DNA of 64,000 bases from CAYUHK01 sp964475165 (GTDB taxonomy: Bacteria > Verrucomicrobiota > Kiritimatiellia > JAAZAB01). The stretch covers positions 62,001 through 126,000 of the forward strand of contig CAYYVN010000004.1 in assembly GCA_964475165.1 (NCBI GenBank), read 5' to 3'. The notes under the pieces are model-generated. The model searched no databases and was not told the origin of the DNA. It saw only the letters and a program-made list of their open reading frames with translations. Shown here one piece after another: positions 50,309-59,461 of the stretch (within the stretch, counting starts at the first letter, position 1; every line of letters starts with the position of its first letter). Both the position numbers and the translations under genes were made by a program.

Positions 50309-51646
50309 TCAAGGGTAATCCGCTTCCGCGGGCTGCTCAATTTTAGTCAGCAGTTTTTTCACTATATCCATGGCCGTCAAGCCTTCGGAACTGGCCGCAA
50401 AGTTGGTATATATTCGATGGCGCAGCACCGGAATAGCGGCCTGCTTGATGTCCTGACAGCTGAGATGGAGGCGTCCCTCTAAAAGGGCGCGGGCCTTAGC
50501 GGCCAGGATTAAATATTGCCCCGCGCGCGGGCCTGCTCCGATGGAGACAAACTCCTTGATGAAATCCGGCGCGCTCTCATCTTTGGGTCGCGTAGCCCGC
50601 ACCAATCGAATGGCATATTTGATGACATGCTCCGAGACGGGAATCTTACGCACCACTCGCTGCAGCTGGATCACTTGCGCGCGGGTTAAGACTTTTTCAG
50701 GCTGCAATTGTTGATTAGCGGTGGTGGCTGCGATGATTTTTTCTTCCTCGTGTTCTTGGGGATAGTCTACCCAGATATTGAACATGAAACGGTCCACTTG
50801 TGCTTCCGGCAGGGGATAGGTGCCTTCCTGCTCAATCGGATTCTGGGTGGCCAGCACGCAGAAGGGTTCATCCAGCGGATAGGTTGCATTGCCGACGGTC
50901 ACCCGTTTTTCCTGCATGGCCTCTAAGAGGGCGGCCTGCGTTTTGGGCGGGGTGCGATTGATCTCATCGGCTAAGAGCAGATGGCAGAAAATGGGTCCGC
51001 GTATGAAACGGAAATCCTTTTCTTGGGTGGCCTGGTTGGTTTCCAAAATATCCGTACCGGTTATATCCGCTGGCATGAGATCGGGCGTGAATTGAATGCG
51101 CTTAAAATCCATATCGAGCACCTTGGCCAGCGTGCTCACCATGGTGGTTTTGGCCATGCCAGGTAAGCCGATCAGCAGGGCGTGTCCGCCGGCGACCATG
51201 CACATCAGCACTTCATTCAAGACATTTTGCTGGCCAATGATCACCTTGGAAACTTCCTCTCGAATGGCCTGCGTATGGGCGCTCATTTGTTTGATGAGCG
51301 CTAAATCTTCCTCGCTGGCGAAGCGGTCTTCAGCCGGGGACGGCGCGGCGGCCGCCGGGCGGGAGTCCTTGAATTGTAGCTGGAGCTCTCCGATTTGAAT
51401 GTTGTCTCCATCATGCAGGGCCATAGTTTGAATGGGCTTAGCGTTGAGCAAGGTGCCATTGGTGCTATTCAAATCCTCGATCATCCATTGACCAGCCGCG
51501 CGATAAAGACGGGTATGCTGGCTTGATGCTAATCCATCATCGAGCACCAGGTCGCAGTCGGGATTGCGTCCGATGATGAAATTATCGGCTAGGATTTCTA
51601 CTTGCGTGCCGGCTTGAGGTCCATTGGTGAAGATGATTTTTGTCAT
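50309..51646 (-). CDS. FHA domain - MoxR AAA+ ATPase fusion
   Basis: 445 aa in two modules. Residues 1-95 are a forkhead-associated domain binding phosphothreonine: GRNPDCDLVLDD (26-37), SSQH (41-44), NSTNGT (60-65). After an Ala/Pro linker, residues 118-440 are a MoxR ATPase: Walker A GLPGMAKTT (160-168), Walker B LLLADEIN (223-230), sensor 1 ATQNP (266-270), EAQVDRF with the arginine-finger region (281-287), and sensor 2 GAGPRAG (370-376). MoxR proteins act as chaperones with VWA partners. Here it ends a gene series containing two VWA proteins and a probable DUF58 protein. FHA normally occurs on separate proteins. Confidence 0.92.
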   Translation of the reverse strand: MTKIIFTNGPQAGTQVEILADNFIIGRNPDCDLVLDDGLASSQHTRLYRAAGQWMIEDLNSTNGTLLNAKPIQTMALHDGDNIQIGELQLQFKDSRPAAAAPSPAEDRFASEEDLALIKQMSAHTQAIREEVSKVIIGQQNVLNEVLMCMVAGGHALLIGLPGMAKTTMVSTLAKVLDMDFKRIQFTPDLMPADITGTDILETNQATQEKDFRFIRGPIFCHLLLADEINRTPPKTQAALLEAMQEKRVTVGNATYPLDEPFCVLATQNPIEQEGTYPLPEAQVDRFMFNIWVDYPQEHEEEKIIAATTANQQLQPEKVLTRAQVIQLQRVVRKIPVSEHVIKYAIRLVRATRPKDESAPDFIKEFVSIGAGPRAGQYLILAAKARALLEGRLHLSCQDIKQAAIPVLRHRIYTNFAASSEGLTAMDIVKKLLTKIEQPAEADYP

Positions 51647-51677
51647 CAGAAGTTATGCTCCTTAGTTTGCTGCATGA

Positions 51678-52514
51678 TCATTCGAAATGGTTATTACGAG
51701 GCGGTGTTTTATCCAAAAGGGCGGCCACTTTGCTCTGAGGGGTTGTCTGCCGCTCTGGCGGCGTGGAGCTGAGCAGATGGATTGTGCCCAGATCCTTGAT
51801 GGCATCGGTCACTCGAATGCCCCTGAGTTGAGGGTCAAAAATATGTGTCAAGAGGCCTTTAACATCTTGGGGGGCGACTTCGCTACGGAGGATTTCCCTG
51901 GTTCGCACCAGTTGCCAACCCACGGGGCCCACATCTTCCAGGAAAGCCAATTTGAGGCTGCGTATCTGGATATCAGTGCGCCCCGGAGCACCCGGCAGAG
52001 TATCATGCAGGAAAACCGGTTTGGTGCGCACTTCCTGTAAGACGCAACGCGCCCGGCCTTCCCGGCCGGTACTGCCGGCACAACGATGAATATGCTTGAG
52101 ATCGAAGAAAGGTACAGATTTCATGATGGCAGCTTCGATGAACTCAAGGTCTCGGGACGTTAAAGAGTCGGCTTCCAAGGTCAATAACAGGCCTTCGATA
52201 AAGCGATCGGCACAGACAATGACCAGATCATATTTGGCCACTGGCAATCCCTGAAAGCTGAATTGCAGCCCATTCTCGCTAACGGCACCTGCGTATACCC
52301 GCAAGGGATTATCCTCAGGCAGGGCCAAGACATGCAAGATGGGAGAGGCTGCATCCGGCAGGCGCGCTTGAATGCCCCCTTGAGCCTCAGGATCGGGCGC
52401 TGTGTAGAGCCGCGTAGATTGCTTGCTGAGCGTGAGTGGGCCGGCGAGCAGTCCGGGGATGGCCAACCAGAGGGCCATCATCCATACCCAGCCAAGCTTG
52501 AGCTTTACTTGCAT
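51678..52514 (-). CDS. Secreted protein of unknown function
   Basis: 278 aa with a signal peptide (VKLKLGWVWMMALWLAIPGLLA, cleavage near the first Ala-Gly-Pro). No family is recognised. The body has no further membrane helix, and two Cys (CAGS, ARCVL) about 13 residues apart could form a disulfide. A middle beta-rich part (LPVAKYDLVIVCADRFIEGL) resembles small carboxypeptidase-regulatory-like or prealbumin-like folds only loosely. Start ATG 52514 has GAGG 5 nt upstream. Lies between the FHA-MoxR gene (31 bp downstream) and the frameshifted PA14/TPR gene, so it is probably part of the same envelope system. Confidence 0.6.
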   Translation of the reverse strand: MQVKLKLGWVWMMALWLAIPGLLAGPLTLSKQSTRLYTAPDPEAQGGIQARLPDAASPILHVLALPEDNPLRVYAGAVSENGLQFSFQGLPVAKYDLVIVCADRFIEGLLLTLEADSLTSRDLEFIEAAIMKSVPFFDLKHIHRCAGSTGREGRARCVLQEVRTKPVFLHDTLPGAPGRTDIQIRSLKLAFLEDVGPVGWQLVRTREILRSEVAPQDVKGLLTHIFDPQLRGIRVTDAIKDLGTIHLLSSTPPERQTTPQSKVAALLDKTPPRNNHFE

Positions 52515-52520
52515 CACCAC

Positions 52521-52643
52521 CTCATAGCCCGCAATTAACTATCGGCAACCCTATAGCCTGCCAGCTGTTGATTCAATCTTTATTATCGCCCACTGGCCTT
52601 TAGCGACGGCCTCTCTTCGGATTTTAGCTAAGCCATGCCTTGC
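52521..52643 (-). other. Gap inside the minus-strand series
   Basis: A 120-bp spacer between the PA14/TPR gene and the secreted protein. On the minus strand, TTGCCG followed 16 bp later by TATGAG could be a weak internal promoter. No hairpin with a T-run was seen. Confidence 0.3.
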
Positions 52644-54521
52644 TCAAGGATAGTCTGCTTCCCACATTTCATCGTCGAGCGTATCCTCTTCTTCCTGAGT
52701 GAAGTCTATGTACCTGAGTTTGGTCTTAAATAAATCAGCTAAGCGCTCGGAATTGATGTGGGTTTCAGCTGTCCAATCGGTCACTTCCGCTTCCTCCTCT
52801 CCACCCAAAGTCAGATGCTGCCGGTTTTCTGGTAGCAGCTGAATTTTAGCTTTTTCTGCTAGCGGATGATAGGGCAGCCGCTCAATGATTAACTGGGCTA
52901 GCTCTAAGGCCTCCGCATTATGTCCCAGCAGGGCCAGACATTTAAACTCCAGCTGCATGGCTTCGGGCAGATAATTGGTTAAATGCACTCTTTCACGATA
53001 GTTACGCAGAATTTTCTCAGCACGCCTATAGGCCTGCTGAGCCATATAATAACGCGCTTGGGCTAGCGGGAAATCGCCGGCCAGCTTGGTGAGAGGATGT
53101 TCCCTTTCCCAGCGCTGTAAGGTTTCTTGGGCTTCCGTCAACGCCTTTTGATGCAGCAGGCTCTGAACTGTAGCATAAAATGCGGCTTCCTGCACAGCCG
53201 CAATTTTCCAGACATTGCTGGCGGCGGCTGGTGGCTGGCGCAAAGAGGAAGCGGGCGTTCTGCCAGAGCTGCTTGGAGCTGGCCTGGCGGAAGCTATGTT
53301 AGGGAGCGCTGGGGCGGGATCGTCTTTGCTTTCCTGGGCCAGAGCATAGAGGCGCCGCGCCTCTTCCAGGTTACCACTAAAATATTCGACATCGCCCATA
53401 CGGATCAGAGCTAAAATCGATGCGCCACCGGATGCACCGGCGGTCATGAATTGCTGGGCCGCCTTACGGGCTTGCTCTAAATCATCCAGTTCATAGAGCC
53501 ATAATTCTATGCGGGCTGCTTGCCAAGCTTCGCTGCGCTTTGGGTCGCGTTCTTCTTTTATAAAACGCTCTAGCCATTGCAGTGCTGCGGGCGGATCGGC
53601 CTGGCACAAGGCATCGTAGAAGAGCTGCTCCAGGGGCCAGCGCAAGGAGTTGGGCTGCTTCAAAATATCCGGCCGCGAACGCTCGAAGATGTCGGTTAAT
53701 AGGGGCAGCTTCAGGGGCGAGTCCGCTACCGCCAGCAAGCCCTGCCAAAGAGCTGTGCTCCAATCAGCGCAGGGGCTATGCTCTTGATTGGTGACTGCTT
53801 GGCACATACTCAAGAATACCTGGCTATAGGCCAGGCGCGTGGCCCCGCGTTCCACTGTCAGCCAGGATATCTCTTGGGGTGGATCCTGGTTCTTAGGAAA
53901 AATAACCCGTGCACACTGCGAAGTGCTTTGTCCGCTGGAGACTATCAAGGCTACTTTTTGATCGCCCTGGCCGGCAAATAACCAGGCTGGCGCGGGGGTG
54001 GTCAGGGCCTGCTGAGCATTGAATATCCAGCGATAGGTTGTCGCGGCCGGGTGTGTCTCCTGACCAACCGGATGGAAGCGACACAGATAAATGGGATCTT
54101 TGTCGGGGCTGATATAAGATTCCCAGTCGGCCTGAAAAATGGCCAAGGGCCCCCGGGTGGATTGAGCCTTGATCAAAGTCGTCGCTCCCGAGTGCTCAAA
54201 ATCTTCCGGCTCCAGCGGTCTAGCGTTTAGCTTGTGTTGGACTGGACCTGCGGGCAGCTCTCGGGGCCCTTCTCCGGGCAGTTGCCAGCCCAGTTGCGAT
54301 TCGCGCCAGGTGCCGGTCATGAAGAAATGAAAATATTCCACTTTATGCGAGCCGGCGCTCAAGTTGACCCAATTGCCGCGTTCACCATATTGTCCCGCGT
54401 GGCGCTCATGGCGGCCGGGCCAACTATGAATCATCTGGCCATCAATCGCAAACTCGGAGCCATCTTGTGAAATCGTGTAGAAATATGTTTGACCTGGTCT
54501 GGGCGCCTTAAACCAACCCAT
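52644..54521 (-). CDS. PA14-like plus TPR protein, 3' part of a frameshifted gene
   Basis: 625 aa from ATG 54521, but the frame is meaningful further upstream (SALPVGRDEYSSAYYMGWF), back to an in-frame TGA near 54582, so this ATG is probably not the real start. Residues 1-90 resemble a PA14/carbohydrate-binding sandwich (YFYTISQDGSEFAIDGQMI). Residues about 260-560 form TPR-like helical pairs (ARRLYALAQE, AQARYYMAQQAYRRAEKIL, ALELAQLIIERLPYHPLAEKA), and the tail is very acidic (TQEEEDTLDDEMWEADYP). It is the natural continuation of the gene ending at 54431 after a one-base shift near 54570. Likely an envelope scaffold binding glycans and proteins; function inferred. Confidence 0.7.
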   Translation of the reverse strand: MGWFKAPRPGQTYFYTISQDGSEFAIDGQMIHSWPGRHERHAGQYGERGNWVNLSAGSHKVEYFHFFMTGTWRESQLGWQLPGEGPRELPAGPVQHKLNARPLEPEDFEHSGATTLIKAQSTRGPLAIFQADWESYISPDKDPIYLCRFHPVGQETHPAATTYRWIFNAQQALTTPAPAWLFAGQGDQKVALIVSSGQSTSQCARVIFPKNQDPPQEISWLTVERGATRLAYSQVFLSMCQAVTNQEHSPCADWSTALWQGLLAVADSPLKLPLLTDIFERSRPDILKQPNSLRWPLEQLFYDALCQADPPAALQWLERFIKEERDPKRSEAWQAARIELWLYELDDLEQARKAAQQFMTAGASGGASILALIRMGDVEYFSGNLEEARRLYALAQESKDDPAPALPNIASARPAPSSSGRTPASSLRQPPAAASNVWKIAAVQEAAFYATVQSLLHQKALTEAQETLQRWEREHPLTKLAGDFPLAQARYYMAQQAYRRAEKILRNYRERVHLTNYLPEAMQLEFKCLALLGHNAEALELAQLIIERLPYHPLAEKAKIQLLPENRQHLTLGGEEEAEVTDWTAETHINSERLADLFKTKLRYIDFTQEEEDTLDDEMWEADYP

Positions 54522-55060
54522 ATAATAGGCGGAGGAATATTCGTCGCGACCGACCGGTAAAGCTGAGTGAAATAAATATCATTGCCGGCCGGTGGTTTTT
54601 TGGCTAAGGCGCGAGCCTGTGCCAAGCTGGGATTGCCATTGCGGACATAGAGCAATAAACTGGGACGAAAGGTCTGGCCGATTTTATCTGGACCCAATTT
54701 TAGATCTTCGATGGCCCGCGATATATAAATAAAAACTGTTGGGGCGGTTGAGGGTTCAAAGACCAGCGCCAAGCCCTCATGGGGGTTATGCCAGAGCGCC
54801 TGAGATTGCAAGGGATTACCGAAGGCATCGATGACCTGGATTTTAAACTTGGAGCCAGGCAGCAGGCCGCCATCTGGCAGGATGGCGATAATGCCGGCTT
54901 CGGCTATGCTGGGCTGGCTGGCAATGCTCATCTCAAAGCGTATATCAGCAGTGCTCACATGCCAGGCCGTATCTTGAGCCCAAGTGACCGTACTGGCCAC
55001 CAGCAGCAGGCCGTATCCTGCCTGGAGCATAAGCTTCCCCAAGGTTGATTGTGTCTTCAT
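54431..55060 (-). CDS. Secreted protein, 5' part of the frameshifted PA14/TPR gene
   Basis: 209 codons from ATG 55060. A signal peptide (MLQAGYGLLLVASTVTWA, then QDTAWHV) opens a beta-rich secreted segment (FEMSIASQPSIAEAGIIAIL). Up to about GNDIYF the sequence is plausible. Beyond that the frame reads Arg/Pro-rich nonsense, while the other frame continues as a PA14-like domain. One extra T in the T3 run at 54570-54572 would join them as NDIYFHSALPVGRDEYSS. Longer starts at 55114 lack a signal-peptide layout. The complete protein would be roughly 800 aa spanning 52644-55060. Confidence 0.65.
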   Translation of the reverse strand: MKTQSTLGKLMLQAGYGLLLVASTVTWAQDTAWHVSTADIRFEMSIASQPSIAEAGIIAILPDGGLLPGSKFKIQVIDAFGNPLQSQALWHNPHEGLALVFEPSTAPTVFIYISRAIEDLKLGPDKIGQTFRPSLLLYVRNGNPSLAQARALAKKPPAGNDIYFTQLYRSVATNIPPPIIWVGLRRPDQVKHISTRFHKMAPSLRLMAR

Positions 55061-55146
55061 CTTTGCTCTGCCTGCTAGCGGCTGTCTCCCATCAAGCAGG
55101 ATGATCCTCGCCAATAATTAATAAAAGAATAATGCCGAGTTCTACA

Positions 55147-58100
55147 TTAGGGAGTGGCGCTTAGCTGCTTGAAATATTCCGATACCAGCTGGCGATAGTT
55201 GACCGGCGCTTCATCCCGCGTGCCAGCCAGCTGATCTTCGGCCACCACCGGGGGCAGGAGCCCGCTTTCCATAACGATCATGGTCTCGGTGCCCAGTTCG
55301 GTTTGGGTTTTTTTAAGAGCCAGGATGGCCAGGCGTTGAAATTCGCGCACTTGTTGAATGGACGTCCCCTGCTGGATAGCATTTTCTGCCTGTTGCATGT
55401 GACGAATGGCTTCATCCAAGGATCCCGTGCGAATATGAGCCAGCTGCGCCTGGGCATAAATGGCCTGGGCCTGCTGGCGTAACATGGCCTGTAATCCCAG
55501 CTCAGAACCTTCTTTGATTTGGGAATCGCGCCGCGGGCCCAGCGTGCTCTGGCTGAAGTCATCGCTATAGCCGGAGAGTTTGCCGCCGCCAGTGGCCTTA
55601 GCCTGGCTATGCTCCTCTTCCTGAATATGACCCGATTGTGAGGGATCTTGAGTGGCTCGCTCCGCAATGTCTTCATCGCCGGCATTGATTTTTCCTGAAC
55701 CAGCTGTGGTCTCGCCCGCGGACATGCCTTGCCGTCCGACGATCGAGCGCCCATCCTGCTCGCGGTGTTGGGGGGTTAGGTTGGCGGATTTGCCCTTGGC
55801 GGAATAGTCGCCCATTTCACCATCGAAAGTATCCCAGCCGGTGCCCAGATCGGTCACGCTCTGGTTGGAAGCAGAGTCGGCTTGTGCTTTTTCCAAATCT
55901 TCTTGTTGTTGAAGCAGATCACCGATGACATCCTCGATTTCGGCCGGCATGGGAATCACCGCTTGTTTGGGCATTTCCTGAAGATCAAAGCTTTCCGTGG
56001 TGCGTTTGATGTTATCCGGCTTGGCGAAGAGCCAGCCTTCTAATTCTTCCATACGCTTTTTAGTGTCTTGTAACTTGGCATTGAATTCCAGAATCCAATC
56101 ATCTTTCTGGAGGCCTTCCTCATGCACCGGGGTTGTGTCGGATCCGCCGACCTGTTGGCATTCTTCAAACACCTGATAGACATCTTCCACCAGATCGTTG
56201 CCGACCGGTAACTCCGGAAAAATATGTAGATCCGTTGCTATTTGCAGCAAAACATCCCGGGTATTTTCATCTATGGCTTTGAGTTCCTCATCCAGTTCTT
56301 CAGCAATAGTCTCAGTTTTTTTGTGATCTTGATCTGCTTGCCATTTAGCGGCTCGGATGGCCTCCAGGGCTTGAGCGTTGATCGCAGCGAGTTTATCTAT
56401 TTTTTGAGTGGCGGCCTGGAGGGTGGCCTGAAAAGCAGCCGTGTTTTCGGCGGCGTCACCCACACGCCAGGCATGCATTAGTTTATGTAGTTCGCGGAGT
56501 GCCTCCAGGGCCTCCTCTTGCCAGGGTAGCGCCTTGCGGGGTGCTTGGGCTTGGAGCTGTTCGGCAGCTCGTAGCATGTTGGCCATCACTTTTTTGTTGT
56601 CGGCGATGGCGGCCACTTGCATTAAGAGTTGACTGAATTCCTTATCGGTGGCCGATTGTTTTTGGGCTTCCGTGCGGCAAGTTTGGGTGAAGAGACTCAT
56701 ATCACTGGCCAGCCGATCCTGCTTTTGAACCAAGGCTTCCGAGGAGGATCCCACGGCGGCCGTCAGCATGGCTTTGGTGCTCTCCAGGGTGGCGGTTTGA
56801 TCTTTGAAGATGGCATCCAGCAGGGCCAGCAGTCCGCTCGTAGCGCGGTGCAGCTCAATTTTGGCATAGCCCTCATCGGTGCGCATCAGAATGCGCAGGA
56901 TACGTTGCTCTAAAAGCACTGCGCGCTGAGCCAGGCTGAGCTGGTAAGCGGGTTCGCTCAGAGGGATGCGTTCCAGTGTCTCAATAGCCTCGCGCATAGC
57001 GCCGCTATATAGCGTTCGGACGGCCTCGCTGAGAGCGCCCAGAGGTTTTTGGGGATTGGAGATTAATTGCCCGGCCAGTTGCATGATGGTTGCTTGAACG
57101 GTAGCGGCTGCTTGCCATTGGGCGGGTTGGGCCGCGGCCAGATCTCGGGCCAGGAGGGTGGTGGTTTCCAGATTGGCGCGCTGCAGTTCCACCAGATGAC
57201 TCAAGCTCTGGGCGGCCTGCTGGACGTTTTGCTGAAGCTGGGATTGAATTTCCTGTGCGCTGGTCCAATGGAAGATGATCGGGTCGGACTGCACGCGATT
57301 AGGCTGGCCCACATTGCAATTATCGATGGCGATGAGTTGCAATACGAGCGGTTCTTGCATATTGAACTGTGCGCCCGCCGCCGTCCAATTAGTGGCCACC
57401 TGCCGCGCATTATCGGGTTGCCAGGCCTGTCTGAGAATATTGGTTTGCGTGCCTGAGCCGATTTGTTCAAGGCGCAGTTCAGCAATTCCAAAATCATCGC
57501 TGACTTCAAAAAGAATCTGCGGGGCGGCACCCGCCGCCAGACGCAGGGGCGCTTGCGGGGCCAAGATGCGGACGCGCGGCGGTTGATCCGGCTCTAATCT
57601 ATATTTAATGGCCAGCTGCGCTTGCAGCGCATGCTGATCCTTGGCCTGAACCATAATGGGCTGCTCGGTAAGCATCATCAATTGGCCCCGCCAAGCGGAG
57701 CCCTTATCCTGGGCCAGCATCGGGAAGGGCGCGGTGTTGGCCATCTGCAGTTCGGCGCTCTGGAGCTCACGATTACAGCGCAGGGTCACCATCATCAAGG
57801 AGCCTGGGAGCAGCGCTACACTATCCAACAAACCATTGAAAGAGCGCGCCGCCAAACGCGTATATGCCGGCGGGGTGATGGTGAGCATGAGTTCATCGAT
57901 GGCCAGGGGTGCAAGCACATTGATCTGATGGCGGGCTGATAAGGCATCGCCGGCGCGGAACCGGTATTGCAGAGCGGTCGTGACCTTGGTCAGCTGAAAG
58001 GAGAATTGATCTCCGGGGCCACCGCTTAGCTCTCCGATGCGTTGGAGGCTTTTTTTGTCATCCGCGGGCCATAGTTCCAGAAACACCTCCTGGCCTTTCT

Positions 58101-58737
58101 GACCGGAAGCTTGGCAAGTGAGCAAGAGCGGCTCGCCGAGCCGGATGGTGCTATCGCCAGGATGCACGCTTTCCAAAATGGCCAGCGTGCTGTGCGCCCG
58201 CATGGAAAATGGGTTCAGGATACGGAAGAGAGCCTGGGACCACTGGGCTTTGAGCCAAATACCCGGCATGGTAAGCAGCAAGCCGGCTAGGCATAGCATC
58301 AGGAAATTGCGTTGGATTGTGCGCCGATCACGCAGCTGCCGGAGCTCGACGCTCGGCCAGGCCGGTACGCCTTGTTGCACATAAGCGGCCTTTAAGGGAT
58401 TATCGGCTGCCTGGGCCGCGAATTGCACCACATTGATTAAATGATTATCCAGGCTAGGGAAAACCTGCTCCAAATGAGCAGCAATCGCCGGCAGCGATCT
58501 TTTTTTCCTGAGGGCCGTGCTGGTTTTCCAGAGGCCTATGCCCAGCAGGGTAGCGCATACAACGAAGGCGAGCAGACGCCCCCCACGCTCATAGCGCAAC
58601 CAGAAATCAGATAGCGCGCACAACCAGAGCCCGGCCAGGGCCAGGGCCGCCCAGAATAAAAATTGCCCCTGGGCCTGCCAGCGGTTCAAGGCGGCATTGA
58701 TCTGTTTTAATTCGAGCGCTAATTTCTCGGGTAGCAT
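55147..58737 (-). CDS. Giant membrane-anchored coiled-coil protein (DUF4175-like)
   Basis: 1196 aa. The N-terminus has two adjacent membrane helices (FLFWAALALAGLWLCAL, LLAFVVCATLLGIGLW) and a third near residue 155 (LMLCLAGLLLTMPGIW). Residues about 180-490 look like Ig/beta-sandwich repeats in the periplasm (TLAILESVHPGDSTIRLGEPL, LAIDELMLTITPPAYTRLAA). Residues about 500-900 are long Gln/Ala-rich helices likely to form coiled coils, and the last 250 are hydrophilic with Gly/Ser/Gln low complexity. The layout resembles DUF4175-type proteins found with MoxR/VWA genes in other bacteria; identity is not certain. Start ATG 58737 has AAGG 8 nt upstream. Confidence 0.7.
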   Translation of the reverse strand: MLPEKLALELKQINAALNRWQAQGQFLFWAALALAGLWLCALSDFWLRYERGGRLLAFVVCATLLGIGLWKTSTALRKKRSLPAIAAHLEQVFPSLDNHLINVVQFAAQAADNPLKAAYVQQGVPAWPSVELRQLRDRRTIQRNFLMLCLAGLLLTMPGIWLKAQWSQALFRILNPFSMRAHSTLAILESVHPGDSTIRLGEPLLLTCQASGQKGQEVFLELWPADDKKSLQRIGELSGGPGDQFSFQLTKVTTALQYRFRAGDALSARHQINVLAPLAIDELMLTITPPAYTRLAARSFNGLLDSVALLPGSLMMVTLRCNRELQSAELQMANTAPFPMLAQDKGSAWRGQLMMLTEQPIMVQAKDQHALQAQLAIKYRLEPDQPPRVRILAPQAPLRLAAGAAPQILFEVSDDFGIAELRLEQIGSGTQTNILRQAWQPDNARQVATNWTAAGAQFNMQEPLVLQLIAIDNCNVGQPNRVQSDPIIFHWTSAQEIQSQLQQNVQQAAQSLSHLVELQRANLETTTLLARDLAAAQPAQWQAAATVQATIMQLAGQLISNPQKPLGALSEAVRTLYSGAMREAIETLERIPLSEPAYQLSLAQRAVLLEQRILRILMRTDEGYAKIELHRATSGLLALLDAIFKDQTATLESTKAMLTAAVGSSSEALVQKQDRLASDMSLFTQTCRTEAQKQSATDKEFSQLLMQVAAIADNKKVMANMLRAAEQLQAQAPRKALPWQEEALEALRELHKLMHAWRVGDAAENTAAFQATLQAATQKIDKLAAINAQALEAIRAAKWQADQDHKKTETIAEELDEELKAIDENTRDVLLQIATDLHIFPELPVGNDLVEDVYQVFEECQQVGGSDTTPVHEEGLQKDDWILEFNAKLQDTKKRMEELEGWLFAKPDNIKRTTESFDLQEMPKQAVIPMPAEIEDVIGDLLQQQEDLEKAQADSASNQSVTDLGTGWDTFDGEMGDYSAKGKSANLTPQHREQDGRSIVGRQGMSAGETTAGSGKINAGDEDIAERATQDPSQSGHIQEEEHSQAKATGGGKLSGYSDDFSQSTLGPRRDSQIKEGSELGLQAMLRQQAQAIYAQAQLAHIRTGSLDEAIRHMQQAENAIQQGTSIQQVREFQRLAILALKKTQTELGTETMIVMESGLLPPVVAEDQLAGTRDEAPVNYRQLVSEYFKQLSATP

Positions 58738-58776
58738 GCCTCACTACCTTCATCTTGCTAGGGCTTGCTTTGCAGC

Positions 58777-59448
58777 TTATTTCAGGAGTTCCAGTTTGAT
58801 GTTATCAATATAAAGATAAAATTCATCCCAATACATAACATCCCAACAGGATAAAACATGCACCACCAGAAATTGAATTTTATCAAAAGATTTCTGGGCC
58901 AGAGGCGACAGTTCCTTTTCCGGGAATATCTGAGAGGCTTCACTCCAGGATGTGCCGATATTGCTGCTGGGTCCTGAGTGCGCGTTTCCGAAATAGAGCG
59001 GACGGAAGCGATAACACTTGCGCAGCTCCGTCAGCTGGGGGTGAGGATGCGGTTTGATGCCTGGGCGCCAGTGATAACCTTCCACCAGAATCCGCGAAAA
59101 ATTCGGACCCGTCGCGCGGGCGGTAGCCGTCAGTTGGTATTTGGCGCCGGCCGGCATGGGAATCGGATGGCTATCTATCCTGGTTTCCGGGCCGCCTGTT
59201 AAGGCCAGCTTGCCGCCCAGCCTGAGCACGTTAGCGTGCGGGCCATCGTTGGTGATCGCAACACGCTGCTGGTTGCCCGAATCGCTGCCATCACTATCAG
59301 TATAGCTATAGGTCCAGCCGTGCAGGGCGCCTTGCGGGTGATCGAAATTGCCGTTGACCAGCAGGTTGGGCTTGGCTGATGACCAGGCTGGGCCGAGTAA
59401 GCAGCCTCCCACAAGGACCAGGAGATAGAGCCGTTGGGCGATGAACAT
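58777..59448 (-). CDS. Secreted beta-sandwich (carbohydrate-binding-like) protein
   Basis: 223 aa from ATG 59448, with AAGGAA 4 nt upstream. A signal peptide (LYLLVLVGGCLLGPAWSSA) precedes LLVNGNFDHPQGALHGW, the typical opening of galactose-binding-like/CBM4_9 domains (NLLxNGxFE...GW). Then come LRLGGKLALTGG and a C-terminal MYWDEFYLYIDNIKLELL, the usual last strand (D.I.L.). One domain only, so it probably binds a glycan or envelope polymer rather than cleaving it. It sits between two structural genes of the VWA locus with 13 and 39 bp gaps. Confidence 0.7.
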   Translation of the reverse strand: MFIAQRLYLLVLVGGCLLGPAWSSAKPNLLVNGNFDHPQGALHGWTYSYTDSDGSDSGNQQRVAITNDGPHANVLRLGGKLALTGGPETRIDSHPIPMPAGAKYQLTATARATGPNFSRILVEGYHWRPGIKPHPHPQLTELRKCYRFRPLYFGNAHSGPSSNIGTSWSEASQIFPEKELSPLAQKSFDKIQFLVVHVLSCWDVMYWDEFYLYIDNIKLELLK

Positions 59449-59461
59449 GGGGTTCCTTATA

